Of a stretch of 64,000 bases of DNA, positions 34,471-42,869 are shown in pieces. Numbering within the stretch: the first letter of the stretch is position 1; each line of letters begins with the position of its first letter. The position numbers and the translations under genes are program-made. A model generated the notes under the pieces. It was given only the letters and a program-made list of their open reading frames with translations. It was not told the DNA's origin and did no database searches. This DNA comes from Paenibacillus chitinolyticus NBRC 15660 (lineage in GTDB: Bacteria; Bacillota; Bacilli; Paenibacillales; NBRC-103111), in NCBI RefSeq assembly GCF_000739915.1, contig NZ_BBJT01000004.1, positions 248,001 to 312,000 of the forward strand. Direction: 5' to 3'.

Positions 34471-35683
34471 GCTGCCGCTTCTTCTGCTGACCGTACCGCT
34501 GTTGTCTTTGCTCCTTGCCGGATGCTGGGATCGGCAGGAGATCGAAGACCGGGCCCTCATTCTCGGCATGGCCATAGACCGGGCGGAGAATCCGGCCAAT
34601 ATGCAGAGCAAAGACCAGGTTAATCATTTGGAGCCCAACCCGATCCCTGCCGACAAAATGATCCGCGTGACCGCTTCTATTGCCGTGCCCGGCCGCATTC
34701 CGCTCGGCCCCGGCGAAGGCGGAGGAGGCAGCGGCGGACAAGACACGACCAAGCCGGTCTGGGTCGTTTCCGTGTTCGGTCATACAGTCAACGACGCCCT
34801 GAACAATCTGCAGCAGCAGATTGCCGACCCCAAATTTCTGATCCATCTGCGGGTGATAATCGTTAGCGAAGAGGTTGCCTACGACACCCTCGAACACATC
34901 AACGATTATTTCCGCCGCGATTCCGAGGTGCGCAGAAGAACATGGCTCCTTATTTCCAAAGGAGAGGCCGCCCGCTTCCTTAACGTGGCCCCTCCCCTGG
35001 AAAGAGTCCCGACGCTCTATGTCCTCGCCATGCTCGATAAATCGGTCCAACTCGGCAAGTTCCCCCGCGATTATATCGGATCGTTCTGGAGCACCCAGTC
35101 CAAGCAGGGGCAGGAAGGTTATCTTCCTTATGTCGATATCCGCCGGAACGAGAACATCCTGATCGGAGGCATGGCGCTTTTCCGCAACAATAAAATGGTA
35201 GGAACTTCCGAACCTCTGGAAATCGGAGCCTTTATGGCCGTAAAAGAGATGAATCCGGCCGGCTATTCCCCGCTTGTGGATGTGCCCGGGATAGGTCCGG
35301 TTATGGCAACGACTACACTAAGAAAATCGAGGATTGATCTGGAGATGAAGAACGGTTCTCCCCGTTTCAAAGTGAAGATCTATCTGGAGCAGGATCTGCA
35401 AGAGAAGTACTTTGAAGACAGCGTAATCGACGAAAAGGCCATCTCCAAAATCGAAGAAACGATAAGCAAAGAAGCGAACAAAATCATTCTAAACTTTATC
35501 CGAAAAACACAGCGGATGAAATCGGATGTCTTCGGCTTCGGGGAGCACATCCGGGCGAAAGAGCACGCCTACTGGTCCGCCCGCATCGGTTCGAAAGAAA
35601 AATGGGAAACCCATTATGCCGTTCTCCCCGTCGAGGTTCAGACCACGGTCCGTATCAACCGGACCGGCATGCAGTTCAGATAG
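34451..35683 (+). CDS. spore germination lipoprotein, Ger(x)C family
   Basis: A 410-aa C-subunit. The signal peptide ends in the lipobox LLLAGC (Cys25), followed by the diagnostic WDRQEIEDRALILGMAID. The C-terminal half (RFKVKIYLEQDL...) is the Ger(x)C domain. It is anchored in the outer leaflet of the inner spore membrane and needed for receptor assembly. Its start overlaps the B-subunit gene by 20 bp. A glycine-rich loop (GEGGGGSGGQD) is inserted near residue 95. Confidence 0.95.
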   Translation: MHPIRARLPLLLLTVPLLSLLLAGCWDRQEIEDRALILGMAIDRAENPANMQSKDQVNHLEPNPIPADKMIRVTASIAVPGRIPLGPGEGGGGSGGQDTTKPVWVVSVFGHTVNDALNNLQQQIADPKFLIHLRVIIVSEEVAYDTLEHINDYFRRDSEVRRRTWLLISKGEAARFLNVAPPLERVPTLYVLAMLDKSVQLGKFPRDYIGSFWSTQSKQGQEGYLPYVDIRRNENILIGGMALFRNNKMVGTSEPLEIGAFMAVKEMNPAGYSPLVDVPGIGPVMATTTLRKSRIDLEMKNGSPRFKVKIYLEQDLQEKYFEDSVIDEKAISKIEETISKEANKIILNFIRKTQRMKSDVFGFGEHIRAKEHAYWSARIGSKEKWETHYAVLPVEVQTTVRINRTGMQFR

Positions 35684-35707
35684 GAGGCGGTTTTCATCCT
35701 AAACTTT

Positions 35708-35893
35708 TTGCATTATCTCGGAGGTTTTTTTGCGGTATCGGGACTGATGCTCCTCTGGGTCGACAAGCGGATTTATGCCGTAAGCGGCTGGCACAAGGAA
35801 AAGACGTTCACACTGTGGCTGGGGATCGTGCAGTTGGCGCTTGGCCTCCTGTCGCTGGCCGTTCATTATTTTCTCCAGTATTCCGTCTGGTAA
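35708..35893 (+). CDS. 61-aa two-TM protein, CLC_0170-like
   Basis: A small membrane protein with two helices (about 3-18 and 33-56) around WVDKRIYAVSGWHKEK. The pattern fits the CLC_0170 family of small proteins in clostridial/bacillar germination loci, from memory. A TTG at 35708 gives the listed start, but the strong TAGGAGG site at 35681-35687 is 20 bases away; four codons upstream an ATC (35696) sits at ideal spacing, so a non-canonical AUC start is possible. Last member of the ger operon. Confidence 0.65.
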   Translation: MHYLGGFFAVSGLMLLWVDKRIYAVSGWHKEKTFTLWLGIVQLALGLLSLAVHYFLQYSVW

Positions 35894-35976
35894 ATCCGCG
35901 GCATCGTACAGGCACACCAATCCTCCCCTTCTAATAAAATGCTTGCAGGAGATTCGTTTGGAGAAGGGGATTATAT

Positions 35977-37326
35977 ATGGCCAAACAGGTTCCGTCCCGC
36001 AAAAGGCGGCAAGCTTCACCACTTCCGGCGGGACTGCTCCGGGTGGATCCGCGATCCTCCGGGAGCAAAACCCCGCCCCCCGGCGGCTCAACGGGACCCG
36101 AGGAAGCAACACTGCCCATCCTGGATGCCGCCGAAAACCCGCAGCGCCGTTCCGCAGAGACCGGCCGTATCGACGGGCTGACCGAAGAAGAACTTCTTGA
36201 GGCACAGATCCATGCGAATGCAGGCCGCTCCAACCCGCTGATCGGCGTACTCGTCAAAACGCTTCAGCCCTCCTCCCCCAACCTGTTCGGGGGGATCACG
36301 ACTTTTTGCAAAGAGCTGGACGAAGCGAGCAAAGAGCAGGGAGCCCGCGTGTTTTTCTTCTCCGTTGACGGCATAAAGCCGGGAAGCCCGCAAATAACCG
36401 GCTGGCACTATACCTCCGGAGACTGGAAAAAAGGAACTTTCCCGATGCCTTCCGTTATTTATAACCGGCTCACCTCGCGAATTCTGGAAAACCGGCCGAA
36501 GGTCCAGCAATTTTTCCGGGACGCCAAAGCAAGCTACGGCGCCAAAGTGTTTAACGAGAAATATTTGAACAAAACGGAAGTTTTTCAGGCTTTAAAAGAT
36601 GATGCGGCGTGCAAAAGCTTTCTTCCCGAGTCGTATCTCTTCAAAAATTATGCCATGCTGCAGTCTATGTGCAAGAAGTACGACACTGTCTTCCTCAAGC
36701 CCGTACTGGGAAGCCTCGGCAAAGGCATCCTGCGCGTCTCCGTGCTGGAAGGGGGGGCGTACAGTTGTGAAATCCCTACGCTGAACGGCACGAGCCGCAA
36801 AGTGTACCCGAGTCTGCTGCAGTTGTTCAACGCCCAGGCCGGGAAGCTGAAAACGAGCCGCTACCAGATCCAGCAGGGTCTTCAGCTCGTGCAGGTCGGC
36901 GGCCGCCCCGTCGATTTCCGCGCCCTCGTCCAGAAGGACCAGCAGGGAGAATGGGCGATTACCTCCGTCGTCGCCCGGATTGCGGGGGCCAATCACTTCG
37001 TCTCCAACCTGGCCCGCGGCGGATCGCTCAGCACGGTCAAGGAGGCACTCGCCCAAACCTCTCTGTCGGCGGCAGACCACAAGAAGATCTCGACGCAGAT
37101 CCGTAAAGCGGCCCTTGCCGTAGCGGAAGGTATCCAGACTCATATCCCCGCCCTGTTCGGCGAGCTCGGGGTCGATCTGGCTGTCGATACCGGCGGGCGG
37201 GTGTGGCTGCTGGAGATCAATTCGAAGCCGTCAAAGAACGACAATACCCCGCTGGACGGGGGCAATAAAATCAGGCCGTCCGTCCGCAGGGTCATCCGCT
37301 ATTCCAAGTATTTGGCGAATCATTAA
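35977..37326 (+). CDS. YheC/YheD-type ATP-grasp protein 1
   Basis: A 449-aa protein. Residues 1-80 are a low-complexity Pro/Gly/Ser/Glu-rich extension; 85-200 is the YheC/D N-terminal domain (NPLIGVLVKTL...PSVIYNRLTSR); 200-449 is an ATP-grasp domain with VFLKPVLGSLGKGI (glycine-rich loop), the QQGLQL block, DFRALVQK and the metal/nucleotide block LGVDLAVDTGGRVWLLEINSKP. YheC and YheD are spore-coat-associated in B. subtilis; the ligation they perform is unknown. RBS GAGAAGGGG, 80 bp after the small ger-operon gene. Confidence 0.9.
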   Translation: MAKQVPSRKRRQASPLPAGLLRVDPRSSGSKTPPPGGSTGPEEATLPILDAAENPQRRSAETGRIDGLTEEELLEAQIHANAGRSNPLIGVLVKTLQPSSPNLFGGITTFCKELDEASKEQGARVFFFSVDGIKPGSPQITGWHYTSGDWKKGTFPMPSVIYNRLTSRILENRPKVQQFFRDAKASYGAKVFNEKYLNKTEVFQALKDDAACKSFLPESYLFKNYAMLQSMCKKYDTVFLKPVLGSLGKGILRVSVLEGGAYSCEIPTLNGTSRKVYPSLLQLFNAQAGKLKTSRYQIQQGLQLVQVGGRPVDFRALVQKDQQGEWAITSVVARIAGANHFVSNLARGGSLSTVKEALAQTSLSAADHKKISTQIRKAALAVAEGIQTHIPALFGELGVDLAVDTGGRVWLLEINSKPSKNDNTPLDGGNKIRPSVRRVIRYSKYLANH

Positions 37327-37441
37327 TGTAAGCGCAAGAAAACCCGAGATAAACAGAGGATAGCGGAGAGAAAACAGAATGAAAAGCTTCTCATCCGCCT
37401 AGTAGTTCCTTTCGGGCTATTTCTAATAGTTTTCTAATTAA

Positions 37442-37483
37442 ACGGCGCAAACCCAGACGAGGTCTGGGTTTGCGCTTTTTTAT
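37442..37483 (+). terminator. terminator of the ger/ATP-grasp unit
   Basis: GCGCAAACCCAGAC/GTCTGGGTTTGCGC stem followed by TTTTTT. Confidence 0.92.
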
Positions 37484-37506
37484 CCAATTAACCCCATCTT
37501 TGTGTG

Positions 37507-37515
37507 TGCTATACT
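37507..37515 (+). promoter_or_regulatory. extended -10 promoter of the first NlpC/P60 gene
   Basis: TGC-TATACT, 31 bp before the TTG start codon. The -35 is weak. Confidence 0.4.
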
Positions 37516-37546
37516 GAGACACATCACGAGATGGAGGTACAAGACA

Positions 37547-38071
37547 TTGAAAAAACAACTAGGAAAGAAACTCATCATCGCAAGTCTGAGCGCCGCAATT
37601 GCCCTCTCGGGAGGACTTACTGCTCTTCCTCAGCAATCGCACGCCGCCGTTTCTTCTTCCGCTTTCAAAGCGAAAGCCGATAAGATCATCACACTGGGTA
37701 ACAAATACCTCGGCAGACCTTACAAATTCGGAGCCAAGACAGGCAACACGAGCTCCTTCGACTGCTCTTCTTTCGTTCAATATGTATATCAGCAAAACGG
37801 CATCAAACTTGCCCGCGGCGCACGCGATCAGTCCAAAAACGGAGTCAAGATCAAACGCAGCGAGCTTCAACCGGGAGATCTCGTTTTCTTCTCCACGACC
37901 AAAACAATGAAATATTCCGCAAGCTCCGTTAACCGCATTGGTCACGTCGGGATTTATGCCGGCAATAATAAAGTCCTGCACACCTTTGGAAAAGGGGGCG
38001 TCACATACAGCAACATGGGTTCCGGCTGGTGGGACAACCATTACGTGACCGCAGTAAGAGTCATCAAATAA
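37547..38071 (+). CDS. secreted NlpC/P60 endopeptidase
   Basis: A 174-aa cell-wall hydrolase. A signal peptide (KKQLGKKLIIASLSAAIALSGGLTA) is followed directly by an NlpC/P60 domain. The catalytic dyad is C73 (FDCSSF) and H133 (GHVGIY), with the third polar residue in the NHYV block. Such enzymes cut gamma-D-Glu-meso-DAP or related bonds in peptidoglycan stem peptides. The start is TTG 37547, seven bases after GGAGGTAC; an upstream frame from 37502 lies in the promoter. Confidence 0.92.
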   Translation: MKKQLGKKLIIASLSAAIALSGGLTALPQQSHAAVSSSAFKAKADKIITLGNKYLGRPYKFGAKTGNTSSFDCSSFVQYVYQQNGIKLARGARDQSKNGVKIKRSELQPGDLVFFSTTKTMKYSASSVNRIGHVGIYAGNNKVLHTFGKGGVTYSNMGSGWWDNHYVTAVRVIK

Positions 38072-38107
38072 CTCACACAATCTTTTTACTAGCGGAGGAT
38101 TCTTTCT

Positions 38108-38893
<786 letters not shown>

Positions 38894-38908
38894 TGCGTTA
38901 TGGCCTTC

Positions 38909-38936
38909 AAAACCGGGAGCTTGCCTCCCGGTTTAT
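38909..38936 (+). terminator. terminator of the NlpC/P60 operon
   Basis: AAACCGGGAG/CTCCCGGTTT stem around CTTGC, then ATTTG. Confidence 0.8.
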
Positions 38937-39046
38937 TTGCGTATACGGAATTCCAATCCCTACTCGTACATTCATTGTATGACAAAAGGCTCCGGACCGT
39001 TCCCCGGCCGGGGAAGGATAGGCGCCGCGCACCCCGTTTACAACTC

Positions 39047-39074
39047 ACAAACCGCTCCCGCCGGCCATATGATA
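39047..39074 (+). promoter_or_regulatory. sigma-K-like promoter of ATP-grasp gene 2
   Basis: AC (39047-39048), 17 bp, CATATGATA (39066-39074), an exact match to CATANNNTA. Initiation near 39082 would exclude the in-frame ATG at 39069 and supports the start at 39108. Confidence 0.5.
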
Positions 39075-39107
39075 ATACAGTTTAACAAGAAGGGACTGGG
39101 AATCGTA

Positions 39108-40235
39108 ATGGCAAAGCCCGTAATCGGCATCCTCACCTGGCGGGAGGGGCATTCCTTCAAGGAACCCGGCTATTTTCGCTCGCTGGTGAGGGAAGGCCAG
39201 AAATTAGGCGCCACCGTATTTATTTTCTCTCACAAAGATGCGTTCCCGGATAAAAAACAGGTCCGCGGCTATGTGCCGGACGGTAACACCTGGACCAGCC
39301 GTATCTTCCCCTGGCCGGACGTCGTGATCGACCGCTGCCGAACGGCCCAAGAAGGCTACAGCGAATTCCGCAAACAAAAGCATTTTGTGTACGCCAATCA
39401 TACGTTTACGAACAAAATGAGCGCGACCCGGCTTTTTTCGAACGAGGAAGGACTCAAGAAATGGATTCCGGCTACCGTCGATTACAACGCCCAAAACCTC
39501 GTGCGCATGTTCAAAAACCACCGGATTGTTTACATCAAACCCGGCAACGGAACCGGCGGCAAGAGCATCGTGAAAATTTCACGGGTAAAGGACGGCTACA
39601 GACTGCTCGGGCGGACGAAAGGGTACGCGAAGCGCAACGTCATCTTCCGCAACCTCACCTCGCTCACGAACTGGCTCAACAATTGGGTCCGGCAGGAAAG
39701 GATACGCAAAGGCAGCTTTATGATCCAGCAGGGACTGGATCTGGAGCTTCTGCCGGGCCACGTGTCCGACATGCGGCTGCTCATCCAGAAGAACGACCAG
39801 GGCAAGTGGGAAGTTACCGGCGAAGGCATGCGCATAGGCGGCGTCAACAATCCCACTTCGAACCTGCACGGAGGCGGCCGCGCGTCCACCACGGAAGCCG
39901 TGCTTCACAAACGCTTTACGCCCGAGAAGACACGTGAGATCATCGCCGAGTGCCACAATCTGGCCCACGGGGTCGTCACCGTCATCGAGAAGCATTTCGG
40001 CAGAATGCTGGAATACGGGCTCGATATCGGAATCGATAAGCAGGGCAGCGTGTGGCTGATCGAAGTAAATCCGAAGCCGGGACGCGAACTGTTCAGGAAG
40101 ATGGGCCGTAGAGATCTGTACCAGCAATCCATCCGCCGGCCGCTGCAGTACGCAATCTATTTGAACGAACAAGAGCAAAAGCAGGAGCAAAAACAGGAAC
40201 AGAAACAGGAGCAGAAGCAGGAGCAAGAAAAATAA
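39108..40235 (+). CDS. YheC/YheD-type ATP-grasp protein 2
   Basis: A 375-aa protein with the two-domain YheC/D layout: N-terminal domain (KPVIGILTWREGHSFKEPGYFRSLVREGQKLGATVFIFS) and ATP-grasp domain (YIKPGNGTGGKSIVKI, MIQQGLDL, DMRLLIQKN, LDIGIDKQGSVWLIEVNPKPG). The C-terminus is a charged tail of EQKQ repeats (about residues 353-375) encoded by 12-bp DNA repeats. Sigma-K-like promoter upstream implies mother-cell expression during coat assembly. Substrate unknown. Confidence 0.9.
   Translation: MAKPVIGILTWREGHSFKEPGYFRSLVREGQKLGATVFIFSHKDAFPDKKQVRGYVPDGNTWTSRIFPWPDVVIDRCRTAQEGYSEFRKQKHFVYANHTFTNKMSATRLFSNEEGLKKWIPATVDYNAQNLVRMFKNHRIVYIKPGNGTGGKSIVKISRVKDGYRLLGRTKGYAKRNVIFRNLTSLTNWLNNWVRQERIRKGSFMIQQGLDLELLPGHVSDMRLLIQKNDQGKWEVTGEGMRIGGVNNPTSNLHGGGRASTTEAVLHKRFTPEKTREIIAECHNLAHGVVTVIEKHFGRMLEYGLDIGIDKQGSVWLIEVNPKPGRELFRKMGRRDLYQQSIRRPLQYAIYLNEQEQKQEQKQEQKQEQKQEQEK
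40163..40233. repeat. 12-bp coding tandem repeat (EQKQ)
   Basis: About six imperfect copies of GARCARAARCAG encode the EQKQ tail. Length variation by slippage is likely. Confidence 0.85.
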
Positions 40236-40313
40236 CCGCCGGCCGCCCCGGTCACGGACCGCAAATCCGACGGGGCGGCATTTCCTCATGAGCGGTCTTC
40301 GGCTAAAGCGTAA

Positions 40314-40350
40314 AAAAGGGGTGCAGGAGAATCTCCTGCACCCCTTTTTA
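40314..40350. terminator. bidirectional terminator
   Basis: AAAAAAGGGGTGCAGGAGA/TCTCCTGCACCCCTTTTT between two convergent ATP-grasp genes. Confidence 0.93.
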
Positions 40351-40383
40351 TGCGTTTTTTCCGAGCGGCTCCGGTCCTACTGT

Positions 40384-41190
40384 CTATACCCGGGTAAGAG
40401 GCTTGGATGTAGAGCTGTTGCCGAGGTTTTTCCTGCGGACGAGGATCCGGTTTGCTTTTTTGTACTTCCATATTTTCCGGTAGATGCTCTTGTCGTCCAG
40501 TTTTTTGAAAATAGAAGCGTCCGGCTTGGTGTTCACTTCGAGTATCCAGGGCTTCAGCACATTGTCCAGCGCGATATCCACACCGATCGCCGTTACTTTG
40601 GGATAGCCGTTCTCCATATATTCGGCGATTTCATGACCAAGTCGGTTCAGCTTTGCCACGTAATCCGGCACTTGTTCCTTTTTCATATACTCTTTCAAAA
40701 GCTTCGAAATTTCCGTCGGGGTTCCGCCTCGGTGATAATTGGTCACAATCTTATCCGGGTGGGCCACACGGCCGATTATACCGGTGTTTTCCCAATCGCC
40801 TCGCAAATTTTTCTGTACCATGATCCGGATGTCGAAAGGTCTGCCCTGGCTCGTCAGAAGATGAATGCCCCTCTGTACGAGATGCTTCGTGTCCCCGAAA
40901 CGTTTGGACATCGTGCGGTACAGCTCATCGTACGTTTCGAATTTCTTTTTCGTCTCGTTGATCTGATACCGGTACCCGCCCTTCGAGCTGTATTCCACCT
41001 TAAAAATGCCCTTGCCGCCCGTCCCGTTGTTTGGCTTGACGTATACCATCCGGTACCGTTTAAGAAAGTCGTACAGATTATCTTTCGTTGCCTGCGCCGT
41101 ATCCGGCTGAAACTTTTTCAGCTCCGAGTGCCGATTCAAAAATTGGTTTTTACCCAGTTTGGTATTGGGCAGAACGTTTTGTGAATCCAT
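40384..41190 (-). CDS. YheC/YheD-type ATP-grasp protein 3, N-domain-less
   Basis: A 268-aa protein that is only the ATP-grasp part of the family: VYVKPNNGTGGKGIFKVEY, VQRGIHLL, FDIRIMVQKN, IGVDIALDNVLKPWILEVNTKPD. The about 100-residue N-terminal YheC/D domain is absent, yet GGGAGG correctly precedes the ATG at 41190, so this is a short form and not a broken gene. It converges on ATP-grasp gene 2. The C-terminus is basic (KKANRILVRRKN). Likely coat-associated by family; the reaction is unknown. Confidence 0.9.
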   Translation of the reverse strand: MDSQNVLPNTKLGKNQFLNRHSELKKFQPDTAQATKDNLYDFLKRYRMVYVKPNNGTGGKGIFKVEYSSKGGYRYQINETKKKFETYDELYRTMSKRFGDTKHLVQRGIHLLTSQGRPFDIRIMVQKNLRGDWENTGIIGRVAHPDKIVTNYHRGGTPTEISKLLKEYMKKEQVPDYVAKLNRLGHEIAEYMENGYPKVTAIGVDIALDNVLKPWILEVNTKPDASIFKKLDDKSIYRKIWKYKKANRILVRRKNLGNSSTSKPLTRV

Positions 41191-41355
41191 GGCCAGCCTC
41201 CCGTATTCTCCATATGCAAGTTGACGTGTAAGCGAAATCCGGCAAGTAAACCGGCGATTTTGTTAGATCTATTCATCTGATTCCTATCATACGGCCGCAG
41301 AAGCCAAAACGTGCGGATTTCGGGCCGCCAGCATACTTGGGCCCTGCCCACCCAG

Positions 41356-41383
41356 ACCCTGCGGTTTCACTGCGCATACGATA
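41356..41383 (+). promoter_or_regulatory. sigma-K-like promoter of the YjcZ-like gene
   Basis: ACC (41356-41358), 16 bp, CATACGATA (41375-41383), matching the sigma-K consensus. The peptide gene starts 34 bp downstream. Confidence 0.5.
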
Positions 41384-41416
41384 TCACGTACTCCATTAAG
41401 AAGGAGGTCATGCGAA

Positions 41417-41512
41417 ATGTCAGGAGGATACGGCGGCGTTTTTACAAGCACAGCTGTCATTTTGGTTCTGTTCATTCTTCTGGTTATTGTCAGCAGAACG
41501 TTCCTTTACTAA
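41417..41512 (+). CDS. YjcZ-like sporulation peptide
   Basis: A 31-aa peptide: glycine/tyrosine leader (MSGGYGGVFTST) and one hydrophobic helix (AVILVLFILLVIVSRTFLY). This is the classic layout of the YjcZ/sporulation-delaying small peptides that occur in many copies in Bacillales. AAGGAGG lies nine bases before the ATG, a sigma-K-like promoter lies upstream, and a terminator 30 bp downstream. Probably a spore membrane or coat peptide; function unknown. Confidence 0.88.
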   Translation: MSGGYGGVFTSTAVILVLFILLVIVSRTFLY

Positions 41513-41540
41513 TTCAACTCAAGCCTGCTGATGCTTGAAC

Positions 41541-41583
41541 GACGAAAAAGACCGTTCTCCCCATTGGGGAAACGGTCTTTTTT
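41541..41583. terminator. bidirectional terminator
   Basis: AAAAAGACCGTT/AACGGTCTTTTTTT with inner TCCCC/GGGGA pairing. Confidence 0.92.
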
Positions 41584-41623
41584 TCATCGAGGTGTGACGG
41601 GCAGGCATTATGGAGCAAGGGGT

Positions 41624-42853
41624 CTAAACGAACGAGAGCTTCTCGTACAAGCGCCCGACCGCGCTGCGGGCGTCTCCGTTCAGCCAGCTCTCCACGACGG
41701 TATAATACACCGATCTGAAGTCGAGCTCCGCCTTCAAATCTCCCTTATCCAGCTTCGTGAGGCTCGGATAGGCCCCGTAAAGCCCGCCGCTCACTCCGCC
41801 TCCCAGCAGAAAAACGGGTCCCGCGGTACCGTGATCCGTCCCGCCGCTGCCGTTCTCCTTCGTTCTCCGGCCGAATTCGGAGAATGCCATGACCATGACC
41901 TGATCCTGAAGGCCGTGAGCTTCCAGATCGCGGTAGAAGGCGCCGAGCCCTTCGTCCAGCGTGGACAGCATGGAAGCATGATGCGCCTTCTCGTTGGCAT
42001 GATCGTCAAACGTGCCGAGCTGCGTGTAGAAGACCCGGGTGCCGGAGCCGGACGCCATAAGCTGCGCGGCAAGCTGCAAATCCTTGGCCAACGAGGTGTC
42101 CGGATAAGGCGCACCCGCCGTGTAACCCGGCCGCAGAGAGCCGATCGCTTCCACGCTGCGGTAAGCTTCGATCCCGCTGGAGCAGGCTACCCGCAGAGGA
42201 GCGGTCTGCTTGTTCAGGTTGTACATATCCAGGAAAGCCTTGTTCAGACGGCCGCGGTCCGGATCGGGGGGCTTGCTGGTAAAGATTTTGTAGGAATCCA
42301 GCGCCGACACCACGGGAAGCGAGATGGAATCGTGCCGGAGAGCACGCGTCTCCGTCTTCCCGAGCTGGACGGCCCGGAGCGGATTCGCCGTATCCAGGGA
42401 CGAAAAAGCGTAGCGCCCCAGCCAGCCGTCGCTGATCCGCTTCTCGGGCTCCCCGGTGTGCCAGATTTCCATGGAACGGAAATGGGAATGGTCGGGCTTC
42501 GGGTAGCCGACGCCCTGCACAATCGCGACCTTTCCGCGCTGGTACAGCCCATGGAGCTGGGCGAGACTAGGGTGCAGGCCAAGCTGGCCGTTGATATCCA
42601 GCACCTCATGCTGCTGGAGACGAAGGCGCGGCCTGGCGTCGTGGTACGCTCCGATTCCGTACGGAATGAGCGTATTGAGGCCGTCGTTGCCGCCGGAAAG
42701 CTGGACCACGACAAGAACCCGGTCTTTTGCCCCCGCGGGCGGTCCGGGCTTGAGTATATTTTTACTGTCCGCATATAGCAGGGGGCCTCCGATACCGATC
42801 GCCGCTATCAGCGCCGTCCCCTTGATCAGAAATTCTCTTCTCGTTAAATTCAT
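41624..42853 (-). CDS. DUF1501 protein with Tat-type signal
   Basis: A 409-aa exported protein. The N-terminus has a twin-arginine motif (TRREFLIKG, R5-R6) and hydrophobic segment. The body VLVVVQLSGGNDGLNTLIPYG, PDHSHFRSMEIWHTG, VMVMAFSEFGRRTKENGSGGTDHGTAGPVFLLGG is diagnostic of DUF1501, a sulfatase/alkaline-phosphatase-like fold. It forms an operon with the upstream DUF1800 gene (16-bp gap). These pairs are widespread in Planctomycetes and Proteobacteria; the substrate is unknown. Confidence 0.93.
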   Translation of the reverse strand: MNLTRREFLIKGTALIAAIGIGGPLLYADSKNILKPGPPAGAKDRVLVVVQLSGGNDGLNTLIPYGIGAYHDARPRLRLQQHEVLDINGQLGLHPSLAQLHGLYQRGKVAIVQGVGYPKPDHSHFRSMEIWHTGEPEKRISDGWLGRYAFSSLDTANPLRAVQLGKTETRALRHDSISLPVVSALDSYKIFTSKPPDPDRGRLNKAFLDMYNLNKQTAPLRVACSSGIEAYRSVEAIGSLRPGYTAGAPYPDTSLAKDLQLAAQLMASGSGTRVFYTQLGTFDDHANEKAHHASMLSTLDEGLGAFYRDLEAHGLQDQVMVMAFSEFGRRTKENGSGGTDHGTAGPVFLLGGGVSGGLYGAYPSLTKLDKGDLKAELDFRSVYYTVVESWLNGDARSAVGRLYEKLSFV

Positions 42854-42869
42854 ATCCGTAGTCCTCCGC

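Noticed and set aside
37327-37441. Possible c-di-AMP (ydaO) riboswitch before the NlpC/P60 genes
   Set aside because: The region lacks the conserved ydaO motifs, and an ordinary promoter with an extended -10 lies just before the gene.
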